NCBI RefSeq assembly: GCF_003626915.1
Contig: NZ_CP032570.1
Span: 1,922,001-1,986,000 of the forward strand
Origin: Tsuneonella amylolytica
Lineage (GTDB): Bacteria > Pseudomonadota > Alphaproteobacteria > Sphingomonadales > Sphingomonadaceae
DNA length: 64,000 bases
Direction: 5' to 3'
In this document: piece by piece, positions 1-8,650 of the stretch
Numbering within the stretch: position 1 is the first letter of the stretch
How the letters are laid out: every line of letters starts with the position of its first letter
Translations under genes and position numbers: made by a program
Notes under the pieces: model-generated
The model's input: only the letters and a program-made list of their open reading frames with translations
Told to the model about the DNA's origin: nothing
Databases searched by the model: none

Positions 1-101
1 GAGACGGGCGCAGCTGGCATCGACAGCACGGCAATGGCTGCCAGTATCGCCAGCACCGACCGCGCCAGCAAGCGATGCGATCGTCGGATGAACATGCTCA
101 T
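1..101 (-). CDS. Secreted or membrane protein, N-terminal fragment cut by window edge
   Basis: Only the first 33 codons are present; the gene runs off the left edge. The start is the ATG at 101, one base after the TGA of the upstream NTF2-like gene, so the two are probably co-translated; a second in-frame ATG lies at 95. The visible part has a basic start (residues 1-14 include several Arg) followed by a hydrophobic Leu/Ala/Ile stretch ending in an Ala-Pro region, which is a signal peptide or first membrane helix. It is the last visible gene of the copper block, so a role in copper handling is a guess from context only. I cannot assign a family. Confidence 0.6.
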   Translation of the reverse strand, partial: MSMFIRRSHRLLARSVLAILAAIAVLSMPAAPV

Positions 102-102
102 C

Positions 103-597
103 TCAGGTCCCCTTCGGCTTGCGCGCCGAATTGTGCATGACCAGGATCTTCCAGCCATCCGCCGTTCTCGTGAGCACGCTCGTGGCGACGCCCCTGCGCA
201 TCGCGATCTCACCGCTCTCCGTCTCGATCCGGTAATTGTAGGTCTCGGTTGCGAGCGCGAGATCGCCTTCGATGCGCACCGCGACCGCGTAGTCGGAGAA
301 CGCGAACGCGCGGAAAGCCGCGAGCTCGGGCCCCAGATGATGCGCGAGATACTCCTTGTAGGTGCCTTCGACCCCGCCGGTTTCGAACACCGCGGAATCC
401 TCGGTGAAGAGCGCTTCGGTGCCGCTCGCGTCCAGCCGCTCTATCGCGGACTTGTAGCGCGCCAGCACGTCGCGAACGGCGCTCTCGTCGGCGCCGAGCG
501 GCGCGGTTTGCGGTGCCGTCGGCCCCGCTTTTGAAGGATGGTGCCCTGGTGCCGCCTGGAGCGCCAGCAAGGCTGCGATCATGGTCGTTATCAACAT
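103..597 (-). CDS. Secreted NTF2-like (SnoaL/DUF4440 type) protein
   Basis: A 164-residue protein with a short signal peptide (MLITTMIAALLALQ) and then an NTF2-like cone fold of the DUF4440/SnoaL type. Visible family features are the helix with VRDVLARYKSAIERLD, the LFTEDSAVFETGG segment, and the C-terminal GWKILVMHNSARK strand. Such domains bind or turn over small molecules, but no substrate can be deduced. I chose the ATG at 597 because it starts the signal peptide and sits 13 bp after the copB stop; the open frame extends upstream only as an overlap with copB. It is co-directional with copA-copB, and similar genes occur beside cop genes in sphingomonads, so it may be an accessory of copper resistance. 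Confidence 0.75.
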   Translation of the reverse strand: MLITTMIAALLALQAAPGHHPSKAGPTAPQTAPLGADESAVRDVLARYKSAIERLDASGTEALFTEDSAVFETGGVEGTYKEYLAHHLGPELAAFRAFAFSDYAVAVRIEGDLALATETYNYRIETESGEIAMRRGVATSVLTRTADGWKILVMHNSARKPKGT

Positions 598-610
598 TGC
601 TCTTCTCCCC

Positions 611-1897
611 TCAGAACCAGAAGCGAATGCCCGCCAGGAAGCTAAAGCCTCCGGCAGATTCGCCTTCATCACGCAGGAAATCGCGCGTCCTGCCGAACGC
701 CCGCTCGTATTGGACGCCCACGTAAGGAGCGAATTCGCGGGCGATGTCGTAGCGCAGCCGGACGCCGATCTCTGCATCGGTCAGACCCGCGCCGACACCA
801 ATGTCCTCGCTGCTCTGAGCCGCGAAATTGAGCTCGGCACGCGGCTGCAGGATCAGCTTTTGGGTGATGCGCTGGTCGTAGTAGCCTTCGAGCCGGCCCA
901 ACAGTTCGCCCCGATCCGACAGGAACAGCGCGCCCTCGACATCGAAGAAACCCGGCGCCAGCCCCTCGAATCCGATCGTGGCGTAGACGCGCGATGGGTC
1001 TGGCTCGAAATCGTACCGGACACCGGCCTGAAGATCGAAGTAAGGGCCAATGGCGCGGCTATAGAGCGCCTGGACCTCAGCCGATTCCACCCCGGCGCCG
1101 AACTCGCCTTCACCTTCGGTTTTGACCACCAGCCGATTGATGTCTCCGCCATACCAGGCCTCGCCGCCCCATTCGTAGGCGTCCCGCCCGCTCTTGATCT
1201 TCACCTCGGCGATGTTGAGCATAACCATCGAAAAGTTCTGGCCGCCGTGATGCAGCGACAGATGGTGACGCCCCATGGCCATCGCGGATGGGCCATAGAT
1301 CGCGTCCGCGGCGTAGTCCGTGGGCACGGGCGGAGCCGTGCCCGAGCCGGCAGGGAGGTTCGTCCCCTCTGCCGTGATCGTTTCGGCCGGGGTGCAATGT
1401 CCCATCGCCGCGTGTTCCGGCGCGCACGTCACCTGAGCCACAGGTTGCGCTGCGGGGAGTGTGCAATGCCCCATCGCCGCATGCTCCGGCGAGCAAGTGG
1501 TTTGGGCCGGGGACGCGGTCTGTGGCGTCGCTGTGGGAGCGGCAGCGGGACGCGTGCAATGGCCCATTGCAGCATGTTCGGGCAGGCAAGTGCTCGGCGC
1601 TTGCGGTACCGGAAGTGGCTGAGCGGCAGCCGGTTGGTTTTCCGTTAACGTACAATGTCCCATCGCGGCGTGCTCGGGCAGGCAGGTAGGCGGCGCTTTG
1701 GGCCCGGGCTGCGGCTGAGCGACCGCCGATCGATTTGCCGGCAGCGTGCAATGCCCCATGGCAGCATGCTCGGGAGTGCAACTCGTGGCTGCGGTAGGGA
1801 CCGATGTCTGGTCCGGCGAAGCCTGTTCTTGCGCGACTGCTGGCACGCTGGCGAAAGCCGCCACGGCAAGCAGGGGAAGTCTGTGAAGCCAGATCAT
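611..1897 (-). CDS. copB: Outer-membrane copper resistance protein CopB
   Basis: A 428-residue outer-membrane protein. After a signal peptide (about residues 1-23, ending near AVAQE) comes a low-complexity segment, roughly residues 35-195, with five copies of a repeat built on C-x-PEHAAMGHC, rich in Cys, Met and His. The C-terminal half (about 200-428) is the CopB beta-barrel domain, with strands such as GEAWYGGDINRLVVKTEGEG and a terminal aromatic residue (IRFWF). CopB proteins bind copper and work with the oxidase CopA. The start is the ATG at 1897, one base after the copA stop, so translation is coupled. The open frame begins 13 codons earlier but that part overlaps copA. The repeats carry paired Cys, where Met/His-only repeats are more usual. 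Confidence 0.92.
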   Translation of the reverse strand: MIWLHRLPLLAVAAFASVPAVAQEQASPDQTSVPTAATSCTPEHAAMGHCTLPANRSAVAQPQPGPKAPPTCLPEHAAMGHCTLTENQPAAAQPLPVPQAPSTCLPEHAAMGHCTRPAAAPTATPQTASPAQTTCSPEHAAMGHCTLPAAQPVAQVTCAPEHAAMGHCTPAETITAEGTNLPAGSGTAPPVPTDYAADAIYGPSAMAMGRHHLSLHHGGQNFSMVMLNIAEVKIKSGRDAYEWGGEAWYGGDINRLVVKTEGEGEFGAGVESAEVQALYSRAIGPYFDLQAGVRYDFEPDPSRVYATIGFEGLAPGFFDVEGALFLSDRGELLGRLEGYYDQRITQKLILQPRAELNFAAQSSEDIGVGAGLTDAEIGVRLRYDIAREFAPYVGVQYERAFGRTRDFLRDEGESAGGFSFLAGIRFWF

Positions 1898-1898
1898 C

Positions 1899-3881
1899 TT
1901 ACGCGTCTCCCTTGTCGGGACGCACGGTGACGACACGCATCATCCCGGCGGTCATGTGGTAGAGGTTGTGACAGTGGAACGCCCAGTCGCCCTGCGCATC
2001 GAGGGTGACGTCGAAGGTCGCCGTCCCGCCCGGCTGCACGTTCACCGTGTGCTTGCGCGGCGACCAGGCGCCATGACCCGTCACCAGCTCGAAGAAATGG
2101 CCGTGCAGATGGATCGGGTGCTGCATCATCGTGTCGTTGACCAGTCGCACGCGCACGCGTTCGTTATGGCGGAACGGGATCGGCTCGGCCGGCTCGCTCA
2201 TCTTCACCCCGTCGAACGACCACATGTAGCGTTCCATGTTGCCGGTGAGGTGGATGTCGAGCTGGCGGGACGGCGCGCGCACGTCGGGATTGCGCTCGAG
2301 CGCCATGAGATCGCGATAGGTCAGCACACGGTGGCCGACATCTTCGAGGCCCGTCCCCGGATCGCCCATGCGATCCACCGGCATCGGCGAGATCGTCTGC
2401 ACGCCCGGGTTCCTGTCGACCTGCGGCGCGTTGGCGAAGTCGCGCATGCCCATCGAGCCATGGTCCATCGGAGCGGCTGCCTGGCCGGCGGCCGCCGGGG
2501 CCGTGTGTCCCATCGCGGCGTGGTCCATGGGTGCTGCCGCCGGAGATGCCGCAGCGGAGCCATGCCCCATCGCCGCGTGATCCATACCCGCCATGCCAGC
2601 CGCCGCTGCCGTTGCAACTACGGCGCCTGTCTCTTTCCAGCCGGTCAGCTTCCACAACTCGCCGGAGGCGTTCTGTTGGGCAGTCGGATCGACGCCGCGT
2701 ACCTTCGCCGGGTTCGATGATCCACTGCCCATCGCGCCATGATCCATCCCGGAATGGTCCATGTCGCCCATGCCCATGTCCTTCATGGTCAGGAGCGGGC
2801 GCGGGCGCAGCGGCGGAACCGGCGCGCTCATGCCCTCGCGCGGCGCAAGGGTCGCGCGGCCCAAGCCCGACCGGTCGCTCGCCTCGCTGACAAAACTGTA
2901 GGCGCGGTCCCCGGGTGTAACGACGACGTCGTAGGTCTCGGCGGTGCCGATCTGGAACTCGTCCACGGTGACCGGCCGCACGTTGAGACCGTCGGCCTGG
3001 ACGACCGTCATCGGCAGGCCGGGAATGCGGATGTTGAAGGTCGTCTGCGCCGACGCGTTGATCACGCGCAGACGCACTCGCTCGCCGGGCGTGAACAGGC
3101 CGGTCCAATTGTCGTAGGGGCCGAAGCCGTTGATGGTGAAGGCGTAGGTTGACCCGGTGACGTCGGCGATGTCGGCCGCGTCCATCCGCATCTGCGCCCA
3201 TTCCCAGCGCTCCTTCGCAGTGAGGTCGCGCCCTGCGAGCAGTCCCGACAGCGTCATGCGCTGCCGGTTGAAGTAGGGCCCGCCCATCTGCTTGAGCTTG
3301 CGGTAGATCGTCGCGCCGGCGAGCGGGCTGTGATCGGACAGCACCAGCACATGCTCGCGGTCGTAGGCGACCGAGTCGGGTCCCGCCGGATCGATCACGA
3401 TCGGGCCATACACGCCGTCTTCTTCCTGATAGGCGCTGTGGCTGTGATACCAGTAGGTACCGGCGTGGCTGAGATCGAACTCGTAGTCGAACGTCGAGCG
3501 CGGCATGATGCCGGGGAAGCTGACGCCGGGAACGCCATCCATCTCGAACGGCACGAGAAGGCCGTGCCAGTGGATCGAGCTGTCCTCATCGAGCGTGTTC
3601 TGCACGCGCAGGCGTACCCGCTGGCCTTCCTTGAGGCGGATCAGCGGGCCCGGCACGGTGCCGTTGATGCCGACGGCGCGGGTGACCTTGCCGTCCACCT
3701 CGACGTTGACCTGACCGATGGTAAGCGCAATGTCGTTGCCACCGACTGTCGGCAACGGGCGCACGAGGCCTTTCGAGAGCGGCTGGGCCCAGGCGGGCAG
3801 AGCCTGCGCCAAGCCGAAGCCTGCGCCGGACATAGCGACGGCGCGCAGCAGCGCACGCCGTCCGAGGACGAGTTCATTCAT
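1899..3881 (-). CDS. copA: Multicopper oxidase CopA, Tat-exported
   Basis: A 660-residue periplasmic multicopper oxidase of the PcoA/CopA copper-resistance family, which oxidises Cu(I) and probably sequesters copper. The N-terminus has a twin-arginine motif (RR at residues 8-9, GRRALLRAVAM) before a hydrophobic core. The four copper motifs are visible: HWHG at 104-107, WYHSH at 144-148, HPIHLHG near the C-terminus, and HCHNLYH at about 636-642 with a following Met. Between cupredoxin domains 2 and 3 lies a Met/His-rich insertion (about 365-480) with MDHSGMDHGAMG and several MDHAAMGH units. It is followed directly by copB. A dyad hairpin lies in the 79 bp between it and the upstream 80-residue gene. 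Confidence 0.95.
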   Translation of the reverse strand: MNELVLGRRALLRAVAMSGAGFGLAQALPAWAQPLSKGLVRPLPTVGGNDIALTIGQVNVEVDGKVTRAVGINGTVPGPLIRLKEGQRVRLRVQNTLDEDSSIHWHGLLVPFEMDGVPGVSFPGIMPRSTFDYEFDLSHAGTYWYHSHSAYQEEDGVYGPIVIDPAGPDSVAYDREHVLVLSDHSPLAGATIYRKLKQMGGPYFNRQRMTLSGLLAGRDLTAKERWEWAQMRMDAADIADVTGSTYAFTINGFGPYDNWTGLFTPGERVRLRVINASAQTTFNIRIPGLPMTVVQADGLNVRPVTVDEFQIGTAETYDVVVTPGDRAYSFVSEASDRSGLGRATLAPREGMSAPVPPLRPRPLLTMKDMGMGDMDHSGMDHGAMGSGSSNPAKVRGVDPTAQQNASGELWKLTGWKETGAVVATAAAAGMAGMDHAAMGHGSAAASPAAAPMDHAAMGHTAPAAAGQAAAPMDHGSMGMRDFANAPQVDRNPGVQTISPMPVDRMGDPGTGLEDVGHRVLTYRDLMALERNPDVRAPSRQLDIHLTGNMERYMWSFDGVKMSEPAEPIPFRHNERVRVRLVNDTMMQHPIHLHGHFFELVTGHGAWSPRKHTVNVQPGGTATFDVTLDAQGDWAFHCHNLYHMTAGMMRVVTVRPDKGDA

Positions 3882-3918
3882 GAGGGAGTTCCCTGATTCA
3901 CTGGCGCGAAGACGATCG

Positions 3919-3956
3919 CCTGCCGACGGGACTGACGCCCCGCCGGCAGGTCAGTC
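3919..3956. repeat. Two overlapping, mutually exclusive hairpins upstream of copA
   Basis: CCTGCCG (3919-3925) can pair with CGGCAGG (3944-3950). GACTGAC (3930-3936) can pair with GTCAGTC (3950-3956). The two helices interlock, so an RNA can form only one, or a pseudoknot. The segment lies between the stop of the 80-residue gene and the start of copA. There is no T-run, so this is not a classical terminator. Confidence 0.45.
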
Positions 3957-3960
3957 GTGC

Positions 3961-4203
3961 TTAGTGGTGCGCGTGCCCGTTGGCGGGGGCCGTCGGCGTC
4001 ATGTTATGGCCTGCGTGCGGATCATCCGCGGAAGGCGCCGCGGTGCCGCTGGCGGGCTTGCCCGCCATCTTGTCGCAGCACGCGCACTTCTCCTTCATCT
4101 TCTCGCAGCATTCCATCTTCGGCTTTTCCGCAGGAGCGGCCTGGGCGTGCGCGACGCCGGGAAGAGCGATCGCCAAAGCGACCGCAGTCATCAACTTGTT
4201 CAT
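3961..4203 (-). CDS. Small secreted Cys/His-rich metal-binding protein
   Basis: An 80-residue protein with a clear signal peptide (MNKLMTAVALAIALPGVAHA, cleavage about residue 20). The mature part is about 60 residues with a CC-x5-K-C-A-CC cluster (MECCEKMKEKCACCDKMAG) and a His/Met tail (DDPHAGHNM, ending HAHH). This spacing of Cys, Met and His is what a periplasmic Cu(I)-binding or buffering peptide would show. It lies between the 109-residue gene and copA on the same strand, 37 bp after the former. No named family is recognised. A role as a copper chaperone or sponge is inferred from composition and context. Confidence 0.75.
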   Translation of the reverse strand: MNKLMTAVALAIALPGVAHAQAAPAEKPKMECCEKMKEKCACCDKMAGKPASGTAAPSADDPHAGHNMTPTAPANGHAHH

Positions 4204-4215
4204 GTTCCTAAACTC

Positions 4216-4244
4216 CGTGAAATCGAAAGAAGAGCGATTTCACG
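4216..4244. repeat. Perfect 10-bp inverted repeat between two small copper genes
   Basis: CGTGAAATCG (4216-4225) and CGATTTCACG (4235-4244) are perfect reverse complements around a 9-base loop. On the minus-strand transcript the loop is pyrimidine-rich (CTCTTCTTT) and the 3' arm ends just before the ribosome-binding region of the 80-residue gene; the other arm covers the stop codon of the 109-residue gene. There is no T-run. It could be an mRNA processing or stabilising hairpin or a protein-binding dyad. Confidence 0.6.
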
Positions 4245-4569
4245 CAAGTTTGGGAGGCGGTGTTGGAAGCTTCGCCAGGAACGCACGATGCTCGGTCGAC
4301 CGGAAGCCGGCGAGAATGGGCGCATGATAGACGACCGGGTCGAGCGCGGGCGAGCCGAGCGGCGCCACGGCCGAGCACATCGCGACACAGCACTGTGTCA
4401 TCGCGCCGGACTCGTCGTCGCCGCCGGAATTCTCGTCGCCGCAATGCCCTGTTTTCGCCATCTCGCGATGATCCATCGGCATCGCCGCCATGGCCACGCC
4501 GGACTGCATGGCGAGAGGTGCGACCACCATGGCCAGCGCTGCCAGGATGAGATGGATTCGGCGAAGCAT
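4240..4569 (-). CDS. Small secreted Cys/Met/His protein of the copper block
   Basis: A 109-residue protein with a signal peptide or N-terminal helix (MLRRIHLILAALAMVVAPLA), then a Met/His segment (AAMPMDHREM), HCGDE, and a TQCCVAMCSAV cluster, ending in a Pro-rich tail. The Cys (four in the mature part), Met and His residues suggest copper binding. It is the first gene of the minus-strand run that continues into copA and copB. A CCTTG-N7-CAAGG dyad lies about 40-60 bp upstream and may be its CueR-type promoter. I recognise no named family; proteins of this size and composition are seen beside copA in sphingomonads. Confidence 0.75.
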   Translation of the reverse strand: MLRRIHLILAALAMVVAPLAMQSGVAMAAMPMDHREMAKTGHCGDENSGGDDESGAMTQCCVAMCSAVAPLGSPALDPVVYHAPILAGFRSTEHRAFLAKLPTPPPKLA

Positions 4570-4610
4570 CAGGAATTTGTCCTAGGCGCGGGCGGAACAG
4601 GGGTCAATTT

Positions 4611-4627
4611 CCTTGTGAGGTCCAAGG
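4611..4627 (-). promoter_or_regulatory. Candidate MerR-type operator for the small copper genes
   Basis: CCTTG-N7-CAAGG is an inverted repeat of the kind MerR-family copper regulators bind between badly spaced -35 and -10 boxes. It lies upstream of the 109-residue secreted protein and near the end of cueR. I cannot place convincing -35 and -10 hexamers around it, so this is weaker than the site at 7464-7494. Confidence 0.35.
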
Positions 4628-4666
4628 TACGCGCTTGCTTTCCACGTTTGCCCCTATGCGCCCGCA

Positions 4667-5059
4667 TCATCCCACGGACTCAAGGTCATCGAGGATGGGG
4701 CAATCGGGCATTTGATCGCCGTGACATTCGGCGGCCAGGTGCTCCAGCGATCGGCGCATCGAATCCAACTGCCGAGACTTGGAACTCAATTCGGCCGCAC
4801 GGGCGAGAGCAAGTGCCTTGACTTCGGCACTGGCGCGGCTGCGATCCTGCCAGAGCCCCAGCAGCTGCCGTATTTCCTCGATACCGAAGCCAAGATCGCG
4901 GGCCCGCCCGATGAAGGCGAGCGTGTGAACGTCTGTCCGATCATAGTCCCGGTATCCCGAATCTCTCCTTGGGGCAGCAGGGATCAAACCCACCTTCTCG
5001 TAATGCCGGATCATCCGCTGGCTCACGCCGGACGCGCTGGAGGCTTCGCCGATCTTCAC
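4667..5059 (-). CDS. cueR: CueR-type MerR-family copper-responsive regulator
   Basis: A 130-residue MerR-family activator. The winged-helix DNA-binding part is at the N-terminus ([20 protein letters not shown], then YRDYD at about 36-40), followed by a dimerisation helix. The metal loop holds two Cys at residues 112 and 120 ([11 protein letters not shown]), the same numbers and spacing as the Cu(I) ligands of E. coli CueR. I chose the GTG at 5059 because it gives this register and overlaps the TGA of the P-type ATPase gene as GTGA; the open frame upstream lies entirely inside the ATPase gene. It is therefore co-transcribed with the ATPase, and a MerR-type promoter with a 19-bp spacer precedes the pair, which suggests autoregulation. 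Confidence 0.93.
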   Translation of the reverse strand: MKIGEASSASGVSQRMIRHYEKVGLIPAAPRRDSGYRDYDRTDVHTLAFIGRARDLGFGIEEIRQLLGLWQDRSRASAEVKALALARAAELSSKSRQLDSMRRSLEHLAAECHGDQMPDCPILDDLESVG

Positions 5060-7428
5060 AAGTGGATGCTCCGCAAGCGCAGCGAATTGCCGATGACCGC
5101 CACCGAACTGAACGCCATCGCCGCACCTGCGATGATCGGGCTCAACAGGAGGCCGAACCACGGGTACAGAACCCCTGCCGCGATGGGCACGCCGGCGGCG
5201 TTGAACACAAACGAGAAGAAAAGGTTCTGCCGGATATTCGCCATGGTCGCGCGGCTCAGCTTGCGCGCGCGGACGATCCCCCGCAGATCGCCCTTGACCA
5301 GGGTGATCGCGGCGCTTTCCATCGCCACGTCGGTGCCCGTGCCCATGGCAATGCCAACGTCGGCAGCCGCGAGAGCCGGCGCGTCGTTGATGCCGTCTCC
5401 AGCCATTGCCACGCGCCGTCCCGCGCGACGGAGCTCCTCTACTTTCGCCTGCTTCTGCTGGGGCAGGACATCCGCCATCACTTCGTCGATCCCGACGCGG
5501 CGAGCCACTGCTTCCGCTGTCCGGCGGTTGTCGCCGGTCATCATTACGACGTGGATGCCGCTCTGGCGCAGTTCCGCGACGGCCTCGGAAGCGCTATCCT
5601 TGATCGGATCCGCGACCACCACGATGCCGGCGAGCTTTCCATTGACGGCGACGAACATGACGCCTTCGCCGTCTGAACGATGCCGGTCTGCCTGACCTTC
5701 AAGCGGGCCGGTGTTCGCGCCGATCGTTTCGAGGAGGGCAGCGTTGCCCAACGCGACCTGGCGTCCATCCACCCGCCCGGTTACGCCCTTGCCGGTTATC
5801 GAGGCGAAATCGGAACTCTCCGGCAGCACGATCCCCCGGTCGTTCGCACCTTCGACGATCGCCGCTGCCAGCGGGTGTTCGCTCCCGCGTTCCAGCGCCG
5901 CGGACAGGCGGAGAACTTCGCTCTCATCGAAACCACCTGTCGGCTGAACTTTGACCAGCTTCGGCTTGCCGACAGTCAGGGTACCAGTCTTGTCGACAAC
6001 CAGAGTGTCAATTTTTTCCGTCAGCTCGAGAGCTTCGGCGTTCTTGACCAGTACTCCAGATGTCGCCCCGCGACCGGTTCCCACCATGATCGACATCGGC
6101 GTCGCAAGACCGAGCGCACACGGACAGGCGATGATGAGCACCGCTACCGCATTGACCAGTGCGTGCGCGGCGCGCGGTTCGGGCCCTACGAAATTCCACA
6201 CGATGAAGGTGGCGATGGCGATCAGCACGACACCGGGAACGAACCAGCCGGAAACCTTGTCGGCAAGGGCCTGGATCGGTGCGCGCGAACGCTGTGCATC
6301 GGCAACCATCCGGACGATCTGCGAAAGCATCGTATCGCGGCCGACGCGATCGGCGCGCATGACCAGACCGCCGGTTCCGTTCACCGTGGCGCCGGTGACC
6401 CGGTCACCTTCGCTCTTTTCAACTGGGACGGGCTCGCCGCTGATCATGGATTCGTCGATTGAGCTCCTGCCCTCGATCACGATTCCGTCGACCGGTACCT
6501 TTTCGCCGGGCCGAATGCGAAGCAGATCGCCGACCTGCACAAGGTCCAGTTCGACGTCCTCGTCGTTACCGTCGGAGTTGACCTTGCGGGCGGTCTTGGG
6601 AGCCAGGCCGAGCAAGGCGCGGATCGCCTTTCCGGTGGCGGAACGGGCGCGAAGCTCGAGAACCTGACCTAGCAGCACGAGCGTGGTGATAACGGCCGCA
6701 GCCTCGAAATAGACGGGCACCAAGCCACCCATGGTTCGGAGCGCTGGAGGAAATATCTGGGGCGCGAGGGTCGCGACCAGGCTGTAGCCGAAGGCGACCC
6801 CCACCCCGAGCCCGATGAGTGTGAACATATTGAGGTTCCGGGTTCGCAGCGACTGCCAGAATCGCTCGAAGAACGGCCAGCCGCCCCACAGGACGACCGG
6901 CGCCGCGAGCACCAGCTGCACCCATTGGGACGTGCGCATGGGCATCACTTCCCAGCCGAGTAGTTCCATCAGGACGACCAGAACCACAAGCGGGACGCTG
7001 AACGCGGCGCTCACCCGGAAGCGCCGCGTCATGTCTATGAGCTCGGGATTGGGACCTTCCTCCAGCGTCGGCTCGAGCGGCTCCAGTGCCATGCCGCAGA
7101 TGGGGCAGGTGCCGGGACCATTCTGGCGAATCTGGAGATGCATTGGGCACGTCCAGATCGTGCCGGCGGGCACATCTGACAGACCCGCTGTTCTTGCTTC
7201 CGAAGTCGGGGCCGAGAGATAGCGCTGCGGATCGGCCTGGAACTTGCCAAGACAGCTGGCGCTGCAGAACCAGTAGGGCGCTCCGTCGAGCTCGAACCGG
7301 TGAGAGCTGGTGCGGCTATCCACCTTCATGCCGCAGACCGGGTCGGTCGTTATCCCGCCATCGTGCTCGCCCGGAAGAGCCGCGGGCGAGCCATGCTTGC
7401 AGTCGTGGTGCTTATGGGTCTCGTGCAT
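5056..7428 (-). CDS. Cu(I)-exporting P1B-type ATPase with YHS and heavy-metal-binding N-terminus
   Basis: A 790-residue inner-membrane P1B-ATPase that pumps Cu(I) out of the cytoplasm. Order of parts: a His-rich start ([12 protein letters not shown]); a YHS-like domain at about 29-75 (DPVCGM, C55 and C59); a heavy-metal-binding domain at about 92-118 ([13 protein letters not shown]); membrane helices; the actuator motif GEP at 331-333; the transport motif CPC at 435-437; the phosphorylation motif DKTGT starting at D479; and the C-terminal hinge [10 protein letters not shown]. There is no classical CxxC ferredoxin-like domain; the YHS plus HMBD arrangement replaces it. A good Shine-Dalgarno (AAGGAG) precedes the ATG at 7428. 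The stop overlaps the cueR start. Confidence 0.95.
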   Translation of the reverse strand: MHETHKHHDCKHGSPAALPGEHDGGITTDPVCGMKVDSRTSSHRFELDGAPYWFCSASCLGKFQADPQRYLSAPTSEARTAGLSDVPAGTIWTCPMHLQIRQNGPGTCPICGMALEPLEPTLEEGPNPELIDMTRRFRVSAAFSVPLVVLVVLMELLGWEVMPMRTSQWVQLVLAAPVVLWGGWPFFERFWQSLRTRNLNMFTLIGLGVGVAFGYSLVATLAPQIFPPALRTMGGLVPVYFEAAAVITTLVLLGQVLELRARSATGKAIRALLGLAPKTARKVNSDGNDEDVELDLVQVGDLLRIRPGEKVPVDGIVIEGRSSIDESMISGEPVPVEKSEGDRVTGATVNGTGGLVMRADRVGRDTMLSQIVRMVADAQRSRAPIQALADKVSGWFVPGVVLIAIATFIVWNFVGPEPRAAHALVNAVAVLIIACPCALGLATPMSIMVGTGRGATSGVLVKNAEALELTEKIDTLVVDKTGTLTVGKPKLVKVQPTGGFDESEVLRLSAALERGSEHPLAAAIVEGANDRGIVLPESSDFASITGKGVTGRVDGRQVALGNAALLETIGANTGPLEGQADRHRSDGEGVMFVAVNGKLAGIVVVADPIKDSASEAVAELRQSGIHVVMMTGDNRRTAEAVARRVGIDEVMADVLPQQKQAKVEELRRAGRRVAMAGDGINDAPALAAADVGIAMGTGTDVAMESAAITLVKGDLRGIVRARKLSRATMANIRQNLFFSFVFNAAGVPIAAGVLYPWFGLLLSPIIAGAAMAFSSVAVIGNSLRLRSIHL

Positions 7429-7463
7429 GTCCGGCTCCTTCGAAGCGAATCGGTATGCGGCAC

Positions 7464-7494
7464 CTTATGATGTTTGACATCGTGTCAGGGTCAA
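7464..7494 (-). promoter_or_regulatory. CueR-type promoter with 19-bp spacer and internal dyad
   Basis: On the minus strand, TTGACC (7494-7489) and CATAAG (7469-7464) form -35 and -10 boxes separated by 19 bp, the overlong spacer typical of MerR-family promoters. Inside the spacer is a perfect dyad TGACA-CGA-TGTCA (7475-7487). It lies 36 bp upstream of the ATPase start, so CueR should bind here and switch on its own operon when Cu(I) is present. Confidence 0.8.
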
Positions 7495-7582
7495 GAGGAT
7501 CCGCCAGTGGTCGTTGAACCACGATGGAAATGCTGCTGGTGCCGCGTTCCTATGGACCGTCATCGTATGTCCGCAGTTTGGC

Positions 7583-8650
7583 CTAGGCGAGCGCTTCTTG
7601 TCGTTCGTACCAGCCGCGCGACCGCTTCACGATGGCCACGACCGAAAGCATCACCGGCACTTCCACCAGCACTCCGACGACCGTGGCCAGTGCTGCTCCG
7701 GAATTGATGCCGAACAGCGAAATGGCGGCGGCGACGGCGAGTTCGAAGAAGTTCGAAGCGCCGATCAGCGCCGCTGGCGCGGCAACGCACCAGGCCACAC
7801 CGAACTTGCGGCTAAGCCAGTATGCCAGGCCGGCGTTGAAATAGACCTGGATCAGGATGGGCACAGCGAGGAGCACAATGACCAGCGGTTGCGCCAGGAT
7901 CTGCTCACCCTGGAAGCCGAACAACAATACAAGCGTCGTCAGCAGTGAGACGAGCGAGATCGGCCCAAGCACGCCAAGCAATCTGTCGAGCGCAGGCTGT
8001 CCGCCCGTTGCCAGCACGCGCCCTCGCATCAGCTGCGCGATCACGACCGGGATCACTATATAAAGCACGACTGAGAGCATTAATGTGTCCCAGGGCACGG
8101 TGATCGACGCTACGCCTAGCAGCAACCCGACGATGGGTGCGAAGGCGAACACCATGATGAGATCGTTCAGCGCAACCTGGCTAAGCGTGTAATTGGGCTC
8201 CCCTTCGCAGAGGTTCGACCAGACGAAGACCATCGCCGTGCACGGCGCGGCGGCCAGGATGATGAGGCCGGCGATATAGGAGGATATCTCGCCAGCGGGC
8301 AGCAGCGGCGCGAAGAGCCAGCCGATGAAGAAGGTGCCCAGCGCCGCCATCGAAAACGGCTTCACTGCCCAGTTGATGAACAGGGTGACACCGACGCCCT
8401 TCCAGTGCTGACGAACCGACCCGAGCGCCCCGAAATCGATCTTGAGCAGCATGGGAATGATCATCAGCCAGATGAGCACCGCAACGGGCAGGTTGACCCG
8501 CGCGATCTCGGCAGCGGCTATTGCCGCGAAGGCGCCCGGAACGGCCGCCCCGAGAGCGATGCCGACTACGATGCACAGCAGCACCGATACCGAAAGATAC
8601 CGCTCGAACTTCGACATTGCGGGCCGCGCCGCCAATCCAGCATCAGCCAT
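7583..8650 (-). CDS. acr3: Arsenite efflux permease, ACR3 family
   Basis: A 355-residue polytopic membrane protein of the ACR3 (BASS superfamily) arsenite/H+ antiporters. It begins MADAGLAARPAMSKFERYL and has about ten hydrophobic helices. The conserved membrane-embedded Cys is in AAPCTAMVFVWSNLC, as expected for ACR3, and the ends of the repeat carry GxxxxP-rich helices. The ATG at 8650 overlaps the end of arsC (stop at 8643), so the two are translationally coupled; a later ATG at MSKFERYL (about 8617) is also possible. It is the last gene of the arsR-arsI-arsC-acr3 operon and exports the arsenite made by ArsC and released by ArsI. Confidence 0.93.
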   Translation of the reverse strand: MADAGLAARPAMSKFERYLSVSVLLCIVVGIALGAAVPGAFAAIAAAEIARVNLPVAVLIWLMIIPMLLKIDFGALGSVRQHWKGVGVTLFINWAVKPFSMAALGTFFIGWLFAPLLPAGEISSYIAGLIILAAAPCTAMVFVWSNLCEGEPNYTLSQVALNDLIMVFAFAPIVGLLLGVASITVPWDTLMLSVVLYIVIPVVIAQLMRGRVLATGGQPALDRLLGVLGPISLVSLLTTLVLLFGFQGEQILAQPLVIVLLAVPILIQVYFNAGLAYWLSRKFGVAWCVAAPAALIGASNFFELAVAAAISLFGINSGAALATVVGVLVEVPVMLSVVAIVKRSRGWYERQEALA

